NCBI GenBank assembly: GCA_002315555.1
Contig: DCHF01000055.1
Location: forward strand, 81,652 to 145,651
DNA length: 64,000 bases
Reading direction: 5' to 3'
Origin: Lachnospiraceae bacterium UBA1759
Lineage (GTDB): Bacteria; Bacillota; Clostridia; Lachnospirales; Lachnospiraceae
This document shows, one piece after another, positions 25,056-32,902 of the stretch (position 1 is the first letter of the stretch; each line of letters begins with the position of its first letter). The notes under the pieces were generated by a model. That model had not been told where the DNA came from. It made no database searches and worked only from the letters and a program-made list of their open reading frames with translations. Made by a program: the position numbers and the translations under genes.

Positions 25056-25084
25056 ATCATATCATGGTACGGGACTTTTTCCAA
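25056..25084 (-). promoter_or_regulatory. Promoter for the DUF3006 operon
   Basis: TTGGAA (25079-25084), 17 bp, TATGAT (25056-25061) on the minus strand. Confidence 0.6.
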
Positions 25085-25148
25085 ATACCTTTCGCAAATA
25101 TTCCGGACGATGTCCCGCATTTTGGGAAATAATATGCCGATTTTCCGT

Positions 25149-25177
25149 TTGCATCGTCCAAAGATTTGCACTATGCT
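25149..25177 (+). promoter_or_regulatory. Promoter for the second CE1-like esterase
   Basis: TTGCAT (25149-25154), 17 bp, TATGCT (25172-25177). Confidence 0.55.
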
Positions 25178-25203
25178 AAAAGAAAAAGTGTCGGAGGTGT
25201 GTT

Positions 25204-26028
25204 ATGAGACCGGAACTTAAGGAATATGAATATCAGAAGGACATCGTGGGCGGAAAGATCGTCACGTTTGAAATGGAGATGGTGCCGTATCCGGACCATC
25301 GTACGCGTAAGATCCGCGTGTATCTGCCGGATTCCTACGACGGTGTGCGCCGTTTCCCGGTCATCTACATGCACGACGGCCAGGGCGTTTTCCGGAATGA
25401 GCAGGAAGAGGTCAAGATCGACATGGACCGCGCGCTGACGGAGACCGGTGTGGAGGCCATCGTGGTCACCATCGATAATGCCGAGACCCGCGGAACGGAA
25501 CTGACGCCGGCGGCACCCCGCGGCGAAGTCGGCGCGGTGGTCAACGGTTACCGGATCCCGATCATCCCGGGCGAGAGCACCACGGACATCTATGCGGACT
25601 TTGTCATCGGCGCGCTGAAGAGCACGATCGACGAGACCTTCATGACGCTGACCGGGCCGGAGAATACGACCATCGGCGGCATTTCCGCCGGCGGCACCGC
25701 CTCCTACTACATGATGCTCCGAAATCCGGAAGTGTTCGGCAAAGCCATCATCTGCTCACCGGGATTTCCGATGTTCGATCTCCGGGGTATGCTGAAGATC
25801 CTGGACGAGTATGATTTCTCAAAGCTCGCCAACAATAAGTTCGCGTTCTATAACGGCGATCAGAGCATCGATGTGACCAGCGTGGATCATGTGCTGGCGA
25901 TCTATCGTAAACTGAAAGAGAAAGGCATCGACAAGGAGCATATGATGTTCCTTTTGGATACCCGCCAGTCGCACTGCAACGAGGCGTGGAAGAAGTATAT
26001 GCCGGAGATCCTGCGTTTCCTGTTCTGA
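25204..26028 (+). CDS. Alpha/beta-hydrolase esterase, CE1-like
   Basis: A 274-residue cytoplasmic esterase of the PF00756 group. Visible are IYMHDGQGVF (oxyanion strand, about 54-63), the nucleophile elbow GGISAGG (Ser161) and a C-terminal SHCNEAW, which likely holds the catalytic His. It is related to enterochelin esterases and CE1 acyl-sugar esterases. The context gives no substrate. ATG follows GGAGG. The nickel-operon promoter begins 14 bp after its stop, with no terminator between, so some read-through into that operon is possible. Confidence 0.85.
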   Translation: MRPELKEYEYQKDIVGGKIVTFEMEMVPYPDHRTRKIRVYLPDSYDGVRRFPVIYMHDGQGVFRNEQEEVKIDMDRALTETGVEAIVVTIDNAETRGTELTPAAPRGEVGAVVNGYRIPIIPGESTTDIYADFVIGALKSTIDETFMTLTGPENTTIGGISAGGTASYYMMLRNPEVFGKAIICSPGFPMFDLRGMLKILDEYDFSKLANNKFAFYNGDQSIDVTSVDHVLAIYRKLKEKGIDKEHMMFLLDTRQSHCNEAWKKYMPEILRFLF

Positions 26029-26041
26029 GGCTCGGGCTTAC

Positions 26042-26071
26042 TTGACAGAAACCACGCTTCTATGGTATATT
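26042..26071 (+). promoter_or_regulatory. Strong promoter of the lar/nickel operon
   Basis: Consensus TTGACA (26042-26047), 18 bp, TATATT (26066-26071) with TGG just before it (extended -10). The expected start is near 26078, leaving a leader of about 195 nt before larE. Confidence 0.75.
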
Positions 26072-26076
26072 CTTCA

Positions 26077-26221
26077 CGGCTACAGAAGTAACCGCTCAAG
26101 GTGCTGAAGCACCGGAACTATTTGCTTTTTTACCGCAGGAAGCGGTATTTATAAAATCGATCGGTATGTTCAGGAAGGCATACGAATTTCCCTCAAAGGG
26201 AGTCGTATGCCTTCTTTTTTT
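26077..26221 (+). ncRNA. Candidate riboswitch or attenuator leader of the nickel operon
   Basis: Three tandem hairpins have purine GAA loops: 26077-26094 (CGG-TAC, loop AGAA), 26100-26113 (GGTGC, loop TGAA) and 26131-26147 (TACCGC, loop AGGAA). A perfect 12-bp terminator stem (26174-26185 with 26203-26214) and seven Ts follow. GTATG at 26164-26168 can pair with CATAC at 26179-26183, inside the 5' arm of the terminator, which would be an antiterminator. CAGGAAG occurs twice (26135-26141 and 26171-26177). It matches none of the riboswitch consensus patterns I know, including cobalamin and NiCo. Control of nickel uptake and cofactor genes is inferred from position. Confidence 0.55.
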
Positions 26222-26271
26222 GACTGTGTATCCGCATGGTCAGCTGCAACATACGGACCGGAAAGGCCCCC

Positions 26272-27021
26272 ATGACATTACAGGAATTTTTCAGGGAAAA
26301 CCCAAAAACAGCCATTGCCTTTTCGGGCGGTGTGGATTCCGCGTATCTTCTGTACGCGGGTATTCACTATGGCGCAGAAGTCCACGCGTACTATGTGAAG
26401 TCCGCGTTTCAGCCGCAGTTTGAAATGGACGATGCCCTCCGCCTTGCGAAGGAACTGAATGCGGAGATGACCGTCATCAACGCCGATGTTCTTTCCGACC
26501 CGGTCGTGGCATCGAACCCGAAGGACCGCTGTTACTACTGCAAGCACGTGATCTTCACGAAGATCATGGAAGCAGCGGCGGCAGACGGCTACACCGTGCT
26601 TTTAGACGGCACCAACGCGTCCGATGACGCCGGCGACCGCCCCGGCATGCGTGCCCTTCGCGAGCTTGAGGTCAAGTCCCCGCTCCGTCTTTGCGGCCTG
26701 CCCAAAACGGAGATCCGCCGCCTTTCGAAGGAGGCCGGTCTCTTTACCTGGGACAAGCCCGCTTATGCGTGTCTGGCAACACGCATTCCGACGGGAGAGA
26801 CTATTACCCTTGAAAAACTGACTGCGACAGAACGTGCGGAGGATCTCCTGTTCCGCCTCGGATTCACGGATTTCCGTGTCCGGAGAGGCGCAGGCGGTTC
26901 AGCCAGGCTGCAGTTTCCCGAGGCACAGCTCGCCAAGGTACTTGACAACAGGGAAACGATCCTGAATGAACTGAAGAAAGATTACCCGGCCGTTGTGCTG
27001 GATCTGGAGGTCCGGAAATGA
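26272..27021 (+). CDS. larE: LarE, sulfur transferase for nickel-pincer cofactor
   Basis: A 249-residue PP-loop ATP pyrophosphatase (SGGVDS, residues 18-23) of the LarE family, which adds sulfur to the pyridinium precursor P2CMN. Cys87 and Cys90 lie in the CYYC motif and Cys167 in YACLATRIP; the last lies in the region of the sacrificial Cys of Lactobacillus LarE. Having three suitable Cys residues fits the cluster-dependent, non-sacrificial LarE type, but this is an inference. Start ATG 26272 follows AAAGG; an in-frame ATG at 26236 has no ribosome site. It overlaps larB by four bases. Confidence 0.88.
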   Translation: MTLQEFFRENPKTAIAFSGGVDSAYLLYAGIHYGAEVHAYYVKSAFQPQFEMDDALRLAKELNAEMTVINADVLSDPVVASNPKDRCYYCKHVIFTKIMEAAAADGYTVLLDGTNASDDAGDRPGMRALRELEVKSPLRLCGLPKTEIRRLSKEAGLFTWDKPAYACLATRIPTGETITLEKLTATERAEDLLFRLGFTDFRVRRGAGGSARLQFPEAQLAKVLDNRETILNELKKDYPAVVLDLEVRK

Positions 27022-27773
27022 ACAGTGAGATCAGAAAGACTTTAGAAGCGCTGCAGCGCGGAGAAATTACAGTGGACGATGCCATGCTGGCCGTCAAGAA
27101 GGAGCCCTTTGAAGACCTTGGCTATGCCAAGATCGATCTTCACCGGGGCATCCGTCAGGGCGCGGCTGAGGTCATTTACGGTGCAAGTAAAACAGCAGAG
27201 CAAATGATCGGCATTGTCGAGGCAATGAAGAATAACGGTGTAAAAACGATCCTGATTACACGTCTGTCCGAAGAATCGGCGGAAGAGATCATGAAGGTGC
27301 ATGAAATGGATTATCGGAAGCAGGCAAAGATCGGTGTGATCGGTGAATTCCCTGCGGCCGATGGTATCGGTAAAATCGTGGTCGCAACGGGCGGAACATC
27401 CGACATCCCCGTTGCGGAGGAAGCGGCTCTGACCGCGGAAGCACACGGCAATGAAGTGGTCCGTCTCTATGACGTCGGTGTTGCGGGGCTGCATCGTCTG
27501 CTCGCGCACATGGACGAGATCATGAGCGCATCGGTCATCATTGCCATTGCCGGCATGGAAGGCGCACTTGCGAGCGTTATCGGCGGTCTTGCGGACTGTC
27601 CGGTCATCGCGGTCCCCACCAGCGTCGGTTACGGTGCCTCCTTTAACGGCCTGTCCGCCCTTCTCTCCATGCTGAACTCCTGCGCGAGCGGTGTCTCTGT
27701 AGTAAACATCGACAACGGCTTCGGCGCCGGATATCTGGCCAGCATGATCAATCACATGGAGACAAAAAAGTGA
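27018..27773 (+). CDS. larB: LarB, nickel-pincer cofactor carboxylase/hydrolase
   Basis: A 251-residue protein of the LarB family, which carboxylates and hydrolyses nicotinic acid adenine dinucleotide to start the nickel-pincer nucleotide pathway. The PurE-like domain has VVATGGTSDIPVAEEAA (about residues 115-131), VGVAGLHRLL and the C-terminal GFGAGYLAS segment. The N-terminal 80 residues form the LarB-specific extension. The start overlaps the larE stop (ATGA), so translation is coupled. LarC, the third pathway enzyme, is not in the window. Confidence 0.9.
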   Translation: MNSEIRKTLEALQRGEITVDDAMLAVKKEPFEDLGYAKIDLHRGIRQGAAEVIYGASKTAEQMIGIVEAMKNNGVKTILITRLSEESAEEIMKVHEMDYRKQAKIGVIGEFPAADGIGKIVVATGGTSDIPVAEEAALTAEAHGNEVVRLYDVGVAGLHRLLAHMDEIMSASVIIAIAGMEGALASVIGGLADCPVIAVPTSVGYGASFNGLSALLSMLNSCASGVSVVNIDNGFGAGYLASMINHMETKK

Positions 27774-27783
27774 GGTAAATTCT

Positions 27784-28854
27784 ATGCATATGGCAGACGC
27801 GCTCCTGGCTCCGGCAGTGGCCGGCGTCATGTACGTTGCATCCGCAGGAGCTGCGGGTACATCAATTGTTAATCTGAAAAAAGAAGCCAAGGATCTGACA
27901 GCTCCGGCTTCCGTCAAACTCCCGACCATGGCGATCATGTCCGCAGTCGTATTTGCGGGACAGATGCTCAACTATACCATCCCGGGCACCGGCTCCTCCG
28001 GTCATATCTGCGGCGGTATGCTTCTTACGGCTCTTCTGGGACCGTGGGCAGGCTTTTTGAGCATGATCGTAATTTTGGCCATTCAGTGCCTGTTCTTTGC
28101 GGACGGCGGCCTGATGGCACTCGGCGCCAATGTCTGGAACATGGCGTTCTACGGATGCTTCCTGGGTTATTTCCTGATCTGGCGTCCGATCATGAAGAGC
28201 AAACTGTTCGGTACGGGAAAAGGTGCTTCCCGCGGTAAGATCGCCCTGGCGTCCATTCTGGGATGCATTCTGACGCTTCAGCTCGGCGCATTTTCCGTAG
28301 TTCTGGAAACTTCCATTTCCGGCATCACCGAGCTTCCCTTCGGTGCGTTCGTCGCACTGATGCAGCCCATTCATCTGGCCATCGGCCTGGTTGAAGGTCT
28401 GGCAACCTCTGCGATTCTTCTGTTCGTCAACGAGATGCGTCCGGAAATGCTGCAGGATGCAAATGCGGAGGCTTCCGAGGGCAAGGGCTCCGCACGTACG
28501 ACGCTGGTTGTACTTGCAGTGACCGCACTCGTTCTTGGCGGCGGTCTTTCCCTTCTGGCAAGCAGCAATCCGGATGGTCTGGAGTGGTCTCTGTTCGGTA
28601 ATGCCGAGTCCGGTTATTCCGAGAACATGGGTCTTGACGAAGACGATTACGGTGTATCCTCAAGTGTAGCGGATGCAGCGGCAAGCGTTCAGGACAAGAC
28701 GGCATTCCTTCCGGATTATGCATTCTCGGGCGATAGCGAGAACCCGGCCGGAACCTCCGTATCCGGTATCGTGGGCTGTGCGATCGTAGCGGTCATTGCC
28801 GGTCTCATCGCGCTCCTGGGCGGTTTCGGAAGAAAGAAAAAAGCAAAGGCCTGA
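27784..28854 (+). CDS. nikMN: NikMN-type nickel (cobalt) ECF transporter, fused M and N parts
   Basis: A 356-residue fused S component for Ni/Co uptake. It begins MHMADALL, equivalent to the metal-binding MHIxDG N-terminus of CbiM/NikM, followed by about six helices (1-220). A cytoplasmic linker and the NikN-like part with two helices (about 243-262 and 328-346) and an acidic extracellular loop follow, ending in KKKAKA. The companion genes larE and larB indicate nickel rather than cobalt. It lies 10 bp after larB. The fusion is usual for NikMN. Confidence 0.9.
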   Translation: MHMADALLAPAVAGVMYVASAGAAGTSIVNLKKEAKDLTAPASVKLPTMAIMSAVVFAGQMLNYTIPGTGSSGHICGGMLLTALLGPWAGFLSMIVILAIQCLFFADGGLMALGANVWNMAFYGCFLGYFLIWRPIMKSKLFGTGKGASRGKIALASILGCILTLQLGAFSVVLETSISGITELPFGAFVALMQPIHLAIGLVEGLATSAILLFVNEMRPEMLQDANAEASEGKGSARTTLVVLAVTALVLGGGLSLLASSNPDGLEWSLFGNAESGYSENMGLDEDDYGVSSSVADAAASVQDKTAFLPDYAFSGDSENPAGTSVSGIVGCAIVAVIAGLIALLGGFGRKKKAKA

Positions 28855-28901
28855 TGGCGTTTGAAACACTGAAAAGGTTCGGCGGAAGCCGAAAGGCGTA
28901 A
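28854..28901 (+). CDS. Possible 15-residue coupled mini-frame
   Basis: An ATG overlapping the NikMN stop (TGATG) opens a frame for MAFETLKRFGGSRKA that ends 3 bp before the NikQ start. It contains a TTCGGC-GGAA-GCCGAA hairpin (28877-28892). It may only carry ribosomes across the gap. I give it low weight. Confidence 0.25.
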   Translation: MAFETLKRFGGSRKA

Positions 28902-28904
28902 CGA

Positions 28905-29714
28905 ATGAATAAACTGGAAAAAGCCCGGCTTGAGATCCGGGAAATGGACGATCTTGCTTCCGGCAGCTCGCATGTTCACCGCATGACGCCGCTGTCCAAG
29001 CTGTTTATGACGGTGGTCTACATCGTCACGGTCGTCTCATTTCATAAATACGATATCACCGGGCTTTTTGCAGCGGTACTGATCCCCCTGACAGGGTATC
29101 AGATCGCCATGGTGCCGGTCCGCACATGCTTCCGGAAGCTCCGGTATGTGCTGCCGCTCGTGGCGTGTGTGGGACTGCTGAATCCCCTGTTTGACCGGAG
29201 CGTTATTATGACGCTCGGAAATGTCCGGATATCGGGCGGCGTGATCTCCATGCTGACCCTGATGATGAAAGGCGTGTTCTGTCTGATGGCATCGTTCCTG
29301 CTTGCGGCAACGACGTCCATCGAGGAACTCTGCGCAGGCCTTCGGAAACTGCACGTTCCGAAGATCCTGACCTCGTTATTGTTACTCACGTTCCGCTATG
29401 TAAGTCTGCTTCTTTCCGAGGCGGCGGACATGACGGAAGCGTACAGTCTGCGTGCACCGGGGCAGAAGGGCATCCGGATCGAAGCCTGGGGCTCGTTCCT
29501 GGGGCAGCTGATCCTTCGCAGCATGGACCGGGCGGACGAACTGTACAACAGTATGCTGCTTCGCGGCTACAACGGTGAATTTTACTATGCGTCGGGAAAA
29601 ACGCACAGCCGGCTGTCATGGCTGATCGCCGGTGTCACGGCGGCGGTCACGCTGCTGATGCGCTATGTCAATATTCCCGCGTGGATCACATATATGGCAG
29701 GAAAATTATGTTAA
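28905..29714 (+). CDS. nikQ: NikQ/CbiQ energy-coupling T component
   Basis: A 269-residue membrane protein of the ECF T family. It has about five to six helices and the cytoplasmic coupling helices with Ala-Arg/Gly signatures: EAYSLRAPGQKG and ELYNSMLLRGYNG. It links the substrate-binding NikMN to the ATPase NikO. The last bases overlap the ATPase gene (start 29708). The ribosome site GAAAGG is about 6 nt upstream. Confidence 0.88.
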   Translation: MNKLEKARLEIREMDDLASGSSHVHRMTPLSKLFMTVVYIVTVVSFHKYDITGLFAAVLIPLTGYQIAMVPVRTCFRKLRYVLPLVACVGLLNPLFDRSVIMTLGNVRISGGVISMLTLMMKGVFCLMASFLLAATTSIEELCAGLRKLHVPKILTSLLLLTFRYVSLLLSEAADMTEAYSLRAPGQKGIRIEAWGSFLGQLILRSMDRADELYNSMLLRGYNGEFYYASGKTHSRLSWLIAGVTAAVTLLMRYVNIPAWITYMAGKLC

Positions 29715-30433
29715 GATTTGAGAATGTTTCGTATTCCTATCCCTGCGGCCGGCCGGTGCTTCAGAACCTCAGCTTTGAGATCCGGGACGGCGAGTGCGTG
29801 GGACTGATCGGCGCAAACGGCGTCGGAAAAAGTACGATGATGAAGGCCGCGCTCGGGCTGGTGACGGTGTCCGGAAAGATCACCGTGGATGAACTGGAGA
29901 TGTGTCCTGAAAATGTTGCGGGCATCCGGAAAAAACTGGGATATCTTTTACAGGATTCGGACAGTCAGATGTTCATGCCGACCGTGTTTGAAGACCTGAT
30001 CTTCGGACCGATGAACTACGGTATGACGCGGGCGGAAGCGGAGGCACGGGCCGATGCGGTGCTGGAGCAGCTGGGGCTCACATATCTTCGGGAGAGGCAG
30101 AACCATCGGATGTCGGGCGGTGAAAAGCGCATGGCAGCCATTGCCGTCATTCTGGCGATGGAGCCGTCCATGCTCCTTCTTGATGAGCCGACGGCATCGC
30201 TGGACCCGAAAAAGCGCCGCGTCCTGATCGAACTTCTCCGGAAGCTTCCGGGAACCAAGCTGATCTCCTCGCACGACCTTGATATGGTCCTGGAGACTTG
30301 TGAGCGCGTGATGATCCTGCAGAACGGCTGCATCGTGGCCGACGGTCCCGCGGAGGAGATCCTGACCGACCGGAAGCTGTTAGAGGACAATGATCTGGAA
30401 CTGCCCTTCTGTGTGGCGGGAAGAACACACTGA
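29708..30433 (+). CDS. nikO: NikO/CbiO ECF ATPase
   Basis: A 241-residue ABC ATPase. Walker A GANGVGKST (about 38-46), a Q-loop near DSDSQMFMPTV, the signature MSGGEKR and Walker B MLLLDEPTASLD are all intact. It powers nickel uptake by NikMNQ. A single ATPase means a homodimer, as in other group I ECF systems. The start overlaps the nikQ stop by seven bases. Confidence 0.92.
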   Translation: MLRFENVSYSYPCGRPVLQNLSFEIRDGECVGLIGANGVGKSTMMKAALGLVTVSGKITVDELEMCPENVAGIRKKLGYLLQDSDSQMFMPTVFEDLIFGPMNYGMTRAEAEARADAVLEQLGLTYLRERQNHRMSGGEKRMAAIAVILAMEPSMLLLDEPTASLDPKKRRVLIELLRKLPGTKLISSHDLDMVLETCERVMILQNGCIVADGPAEEILTDRKLLEDNDLELPFCVAGRTH

Positions 30434-30452
30434 GAATGTAAAAATAACGCTT

Positions 30453-30493
30453 GGAGCCATTCAAAACGGGGATTCCGGATGGCTCCTTTTTTT
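30453..30493 (+). terminator. Terminator of the lar/nickel operon
   Basis: GGAGCCAT (30453-30460) pairs with ATGGCTCC (30479-30486), followed by seven Ts. Confidence 0.85.
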
Positions 30494-30502
30494 ATTTTCC
30501 TG

Positions 30503-30530
30503 TTGGAATATCGGGAGAATTCGGTATAAT
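30503..30530 (+). promoter_or_regulatory. Promoter for the PLP racemase
   Basis: TTGGAA (30503-30508), 16 bp, TATAAT (30525-30530). Confidence 0.6.
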
Positions 30531-30564
30531 GGAATTATAGAAATACTGATGGACGGGATATATC

Positions 30565-31653
30565 ATGAATAAGACCTATCCGCTTCTTACGGTCGATACC
30601 GCGGCATTCCGCAGTAACGTCCGTGAGATCGTGACCAGAAATAATCAGGCGGGGATCCGCACCGCAGCGGTCATCAAGGGCTATGACGGCCTGATCCCTC
30701 TTGCAAGGATCTGCCGGGAGGAGGGCAGCGCACAGATCGCCACCTCGCGGCTTGAACAGGTGGAGGCCTGCCGGAACGCGGGCATCGAGGGCCCGTATCT
30801 TCTGCTTCGCGTGCCGATGCAGAGTGAGCTTTCCGACCTGGTTTCCCTTTGTGAGTACAGCCTGCAGAGCGACCTTCAGACGATGGTGCTTTTGAACCGC
30901 ATCTGCATTGACCGCGGTGTTACACACAAGGTCGTCGTCATGGCCGACCTCGGTGATCTCCGCGAAGGCTACTGGGACCATGAAGAAATGGTGCGGGATT
31001 GTCTGACTGTGGAGCGGGATATGGCGGGACTGGAGCTGGCCGGTGTCGGGGTGAACCTGGGGTGCTACGGTGCCATCGAACCGACCACGGAAAAGATGGA
31101 GGAGCTTCTGGAGATCGCCCGGCGGGTGGAAGAAGGGATCGGACGGAAGCTGGAGATCGTCTCCGGCGGCGCGACGACATCGTTCATTCTGGTGCATAAG
31201 GGCATCATGCCGAAGGGAATCAACCATCTCCGGATCGGAGAAGCCATCGAGCAGCCTCTGATTCTGACCACCGCGTGGGGGCTTAAGGACATCGACTATC
31301 TGTCCAAGCGGGCTTTTACGCTGCAGATGCAGGTCATCGAGGTGAAGGACAAGCCCACCAAGCCGGTCGGGCATTCGGTCGTGGACCCGTTTGAGGGCAC
31401 CCCGGATTATCCGGACCTCGGCATCCGGAAACGCGCGCTTCTTGCGGGTGGCCGTGCGGATTACGGCCACGGACCGTTCCCGATCCCGCGCATGCCCGGC
31501 GTGAAGTTTGTCGGCGCGAGCAGCGATCACACCATCATCGATGTGGAAGAGTGTGAAGAGGTACGTGTCGGCGACGTGCTGGAATTTGACGTCACCTATT
31601 CGGCACTGATCTATTTGAGCCATCGAAGAGATGTGTGGATCGAGTACCGCTGA
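30565..31653 (+). CDS. PLP-dependent amino-acid racemase, alanine/ornithine racemase family
   Basis: A 362-residue fold-type III PLP enzyme. The Schiff-base lysine is expected in AAVIKGYDGL (Lys39), and the strands VMADLGDLREGYW, GVGVNLGCYG and the phosphate-binding SGGATTSFIL follow as in the ornithine-racemase/YhfX branch. The loop REGYW is typical of that branch rather than of Alr. The amino acid substrate is not determined. It has its own promoter and lies after the nickel operon terminator, so it is not clearly part of that system. The ribosome site is weak (GGG). Confidence 0.82.
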   Translation: MNKTYPLLTVDTAAFRSNVREIVTRNNQAGIRTAAVIKGYDGLIPLARICREEGSAQIATSRLEQVEACRNAGIEGPYLLLRVPMQSELSDLVSLCEYSLQSDLQTMVLLNRICIDRGVTHKVVVMADLGDLREGYWDHEEMVRDCLTVERDMAGLELAGVGVNLGCYGAIEPTTEKMEELLEIARRVEEGIGRKLEIVSGGATTSFILVHKGIMPKGINHLRIGEAIEQPLILTTAWGLKDIDYLSKRAFTLQMQVIEVKDKPTKPVGHSVVDPFEGTPDYPDLGIRKRALLAGGRADYGHGPFPIPRMPGVKFVGASSDHTIIDVEECEEVRVGDVLEFDVTYSALIYLSHRRDVWIEYR

Positions 31654-31684
31654 GATCAAAATTTGATCAAGGAGGAATTATTTA

Positions 31685-32815
31685 TTGACGCAGGCCAATA
31701 TTTCAAAGGCTTGCGAGGACATCGGCAGGATCCTGTATTTTATCGCAGGCATTTACATTCTGGCTGCGGTGCTTTTATTATTCGGCTTTTTCTCCGCCGC
31801 AGCGGCTTTCCCTTATATTCTTCTTGTACTTGCGGCAATTTATATCGTTATCGCTTTTCGCTCCAAAAGACATAAGGAGGTCGTCGGCGCAATCCGTGTC
31901 GTTCAGATCGGAACGCTTCTTCTTACGATCTTTTTGGTAAATATCCTGACCGGTTACAAGGCCTGGCTGTTATATTCACTACCGATCCTTCTTTCCTGCC
32001 GGTACTATGACCGGAGCTTTACGGTGGTAATGGGGGTATTGGCCGGCCTGCTGGTCATCCTGACGGCTTTTGCCAACGCCTATTTGTTCCCTTACATCGG
32101 CTTTATTGATTTGAATACCGTGTCGTTCTCCGAACCCGGAACGCTGGAGTACTACAACTGGCTTTATAATGCCGTGCTGAAGCATGGATATGAGACGGAG
32201 AGGATCGTGTTCAACTCTCTCAGGCTGATCGCCCTGCCGAATTGTATGATCATCGTGTTAATGGTCATCGGTTGCTGCAGTTATATCCGTGATGCCGAAA
32301 ACATGCTGCTTGCATCGTATCAGGCGGCGGAAATGGAACAGGAGCAGAAACTTCTTTTATATCGCGCGATGCATGATGAACTGACAGGCCTGCAGAACCG
32401 CCGGTCATTCACGGAACGGATGGCTCAGTTAAAGGAGAGTTCCGGATTCAGCGGTGTGATCTTCAGCGATATGAACGGTTTGAAGTATACGAACGATACA
32501 TTCGGCCATGGGGCGGGCGATCAGTTGATCACCCGGTATACCGCATTACTTACCTCGCAGTTCCGTGTGAATGAGCTTTACCGTGTCAGCGGTGATGAAT
32601 TCATTTGCGTGATGGAAAATGTGCCCGGGGAAGTCTTTGAAGGGCGCGTTGAAACGCTTGGAAAAATGCTGGAAAAGGACGCGCCGCCGATTGCATGCTT
32701 CGGGTACGCATTCGGTAGTAATGCGGATGTGGAGAAGCTGTTGAAGAACGCCGAAACCGCTATGTATACCGAGAAAGACAAGGTACATGTAAAATATCCG
32801 GAGATGAAGCGTTAA
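31685..32815 (+). CDS. Membrane-bound GGDEF protein (diguanylate cyclase candidate)
   Basis: A 376-residue protein with about six N-terminal helices (residues 16-200), a short coiled stretch and a GGDEF domain (about 226-376). The active-site motif reads SGDEF at 302-306, and the metal Asp is in FSDMNGLKYTND (Asp262), so activity is plausible because the first Gly is the least conserved position. The inhibitory RxxD site upstream reads RVNE and appears absent. The start is a TTG at 31685, chosen because AAGGAGG lies 9 nt upstream and no ATG or GTG fits. Confidence 0.8.
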   Translation: MTQANISKACEDIGRILYFIAGIYILAAVLLLFGFFSAAAAFPYILLVLAAIYIVIAFRSKRHKEVVGAIRVVQIGTLLLTIFLVNILTGYKAWLLYSLPILLSCRYYDRSFTVVMGVLAGLLVILTAFANAYLFPYIGFIDLNTVSFSEPGTLEYYNWLYNAVLKHGYETERIVFNSLRLIALPNCMIIVLMVIGCCSYIRDAENMLLASYQAAEMEQEQKLLLYRAMHDELTGLQNRRSFTERMAQLKESSGFSGVIFSDMNGLKYTNDTFGHGAGDQLITRYTALLTSQFRVNELYRVSGDEFICVMENVPGEVFEGRVETLGKMLEKDAPPIACFGYAFGSNADVEKLLKNAETAMYTEKDKVHVKYPEMKR

Positions 32816-32860
32816 TGAAAAATGAAACCGGCACATCGGCCGGTGATGGTATCGAAATAT

Positions 32861-32892
32861 AAAAAGCCTTCGGGGGATCCCGAAGGCTTTTT
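32861..32892. terminator. Bidirectional terminator
   Basis: A perfect 14-bp stem (32861-32874 with 32879-32892) with A and T runs on either end, between convergent genes. Confidence 0.88.
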
Positions 32893-32902
32893 GTTTATTT
32901 AA

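Noticed and set aside
26077..26221. Cobalamin, NiCo, M-box, TPP, SAM or ZTP riboswitch in the nickel operon leader
   Set aside because: None of the core sequences I know for these classes is present, so I left it unclassified.
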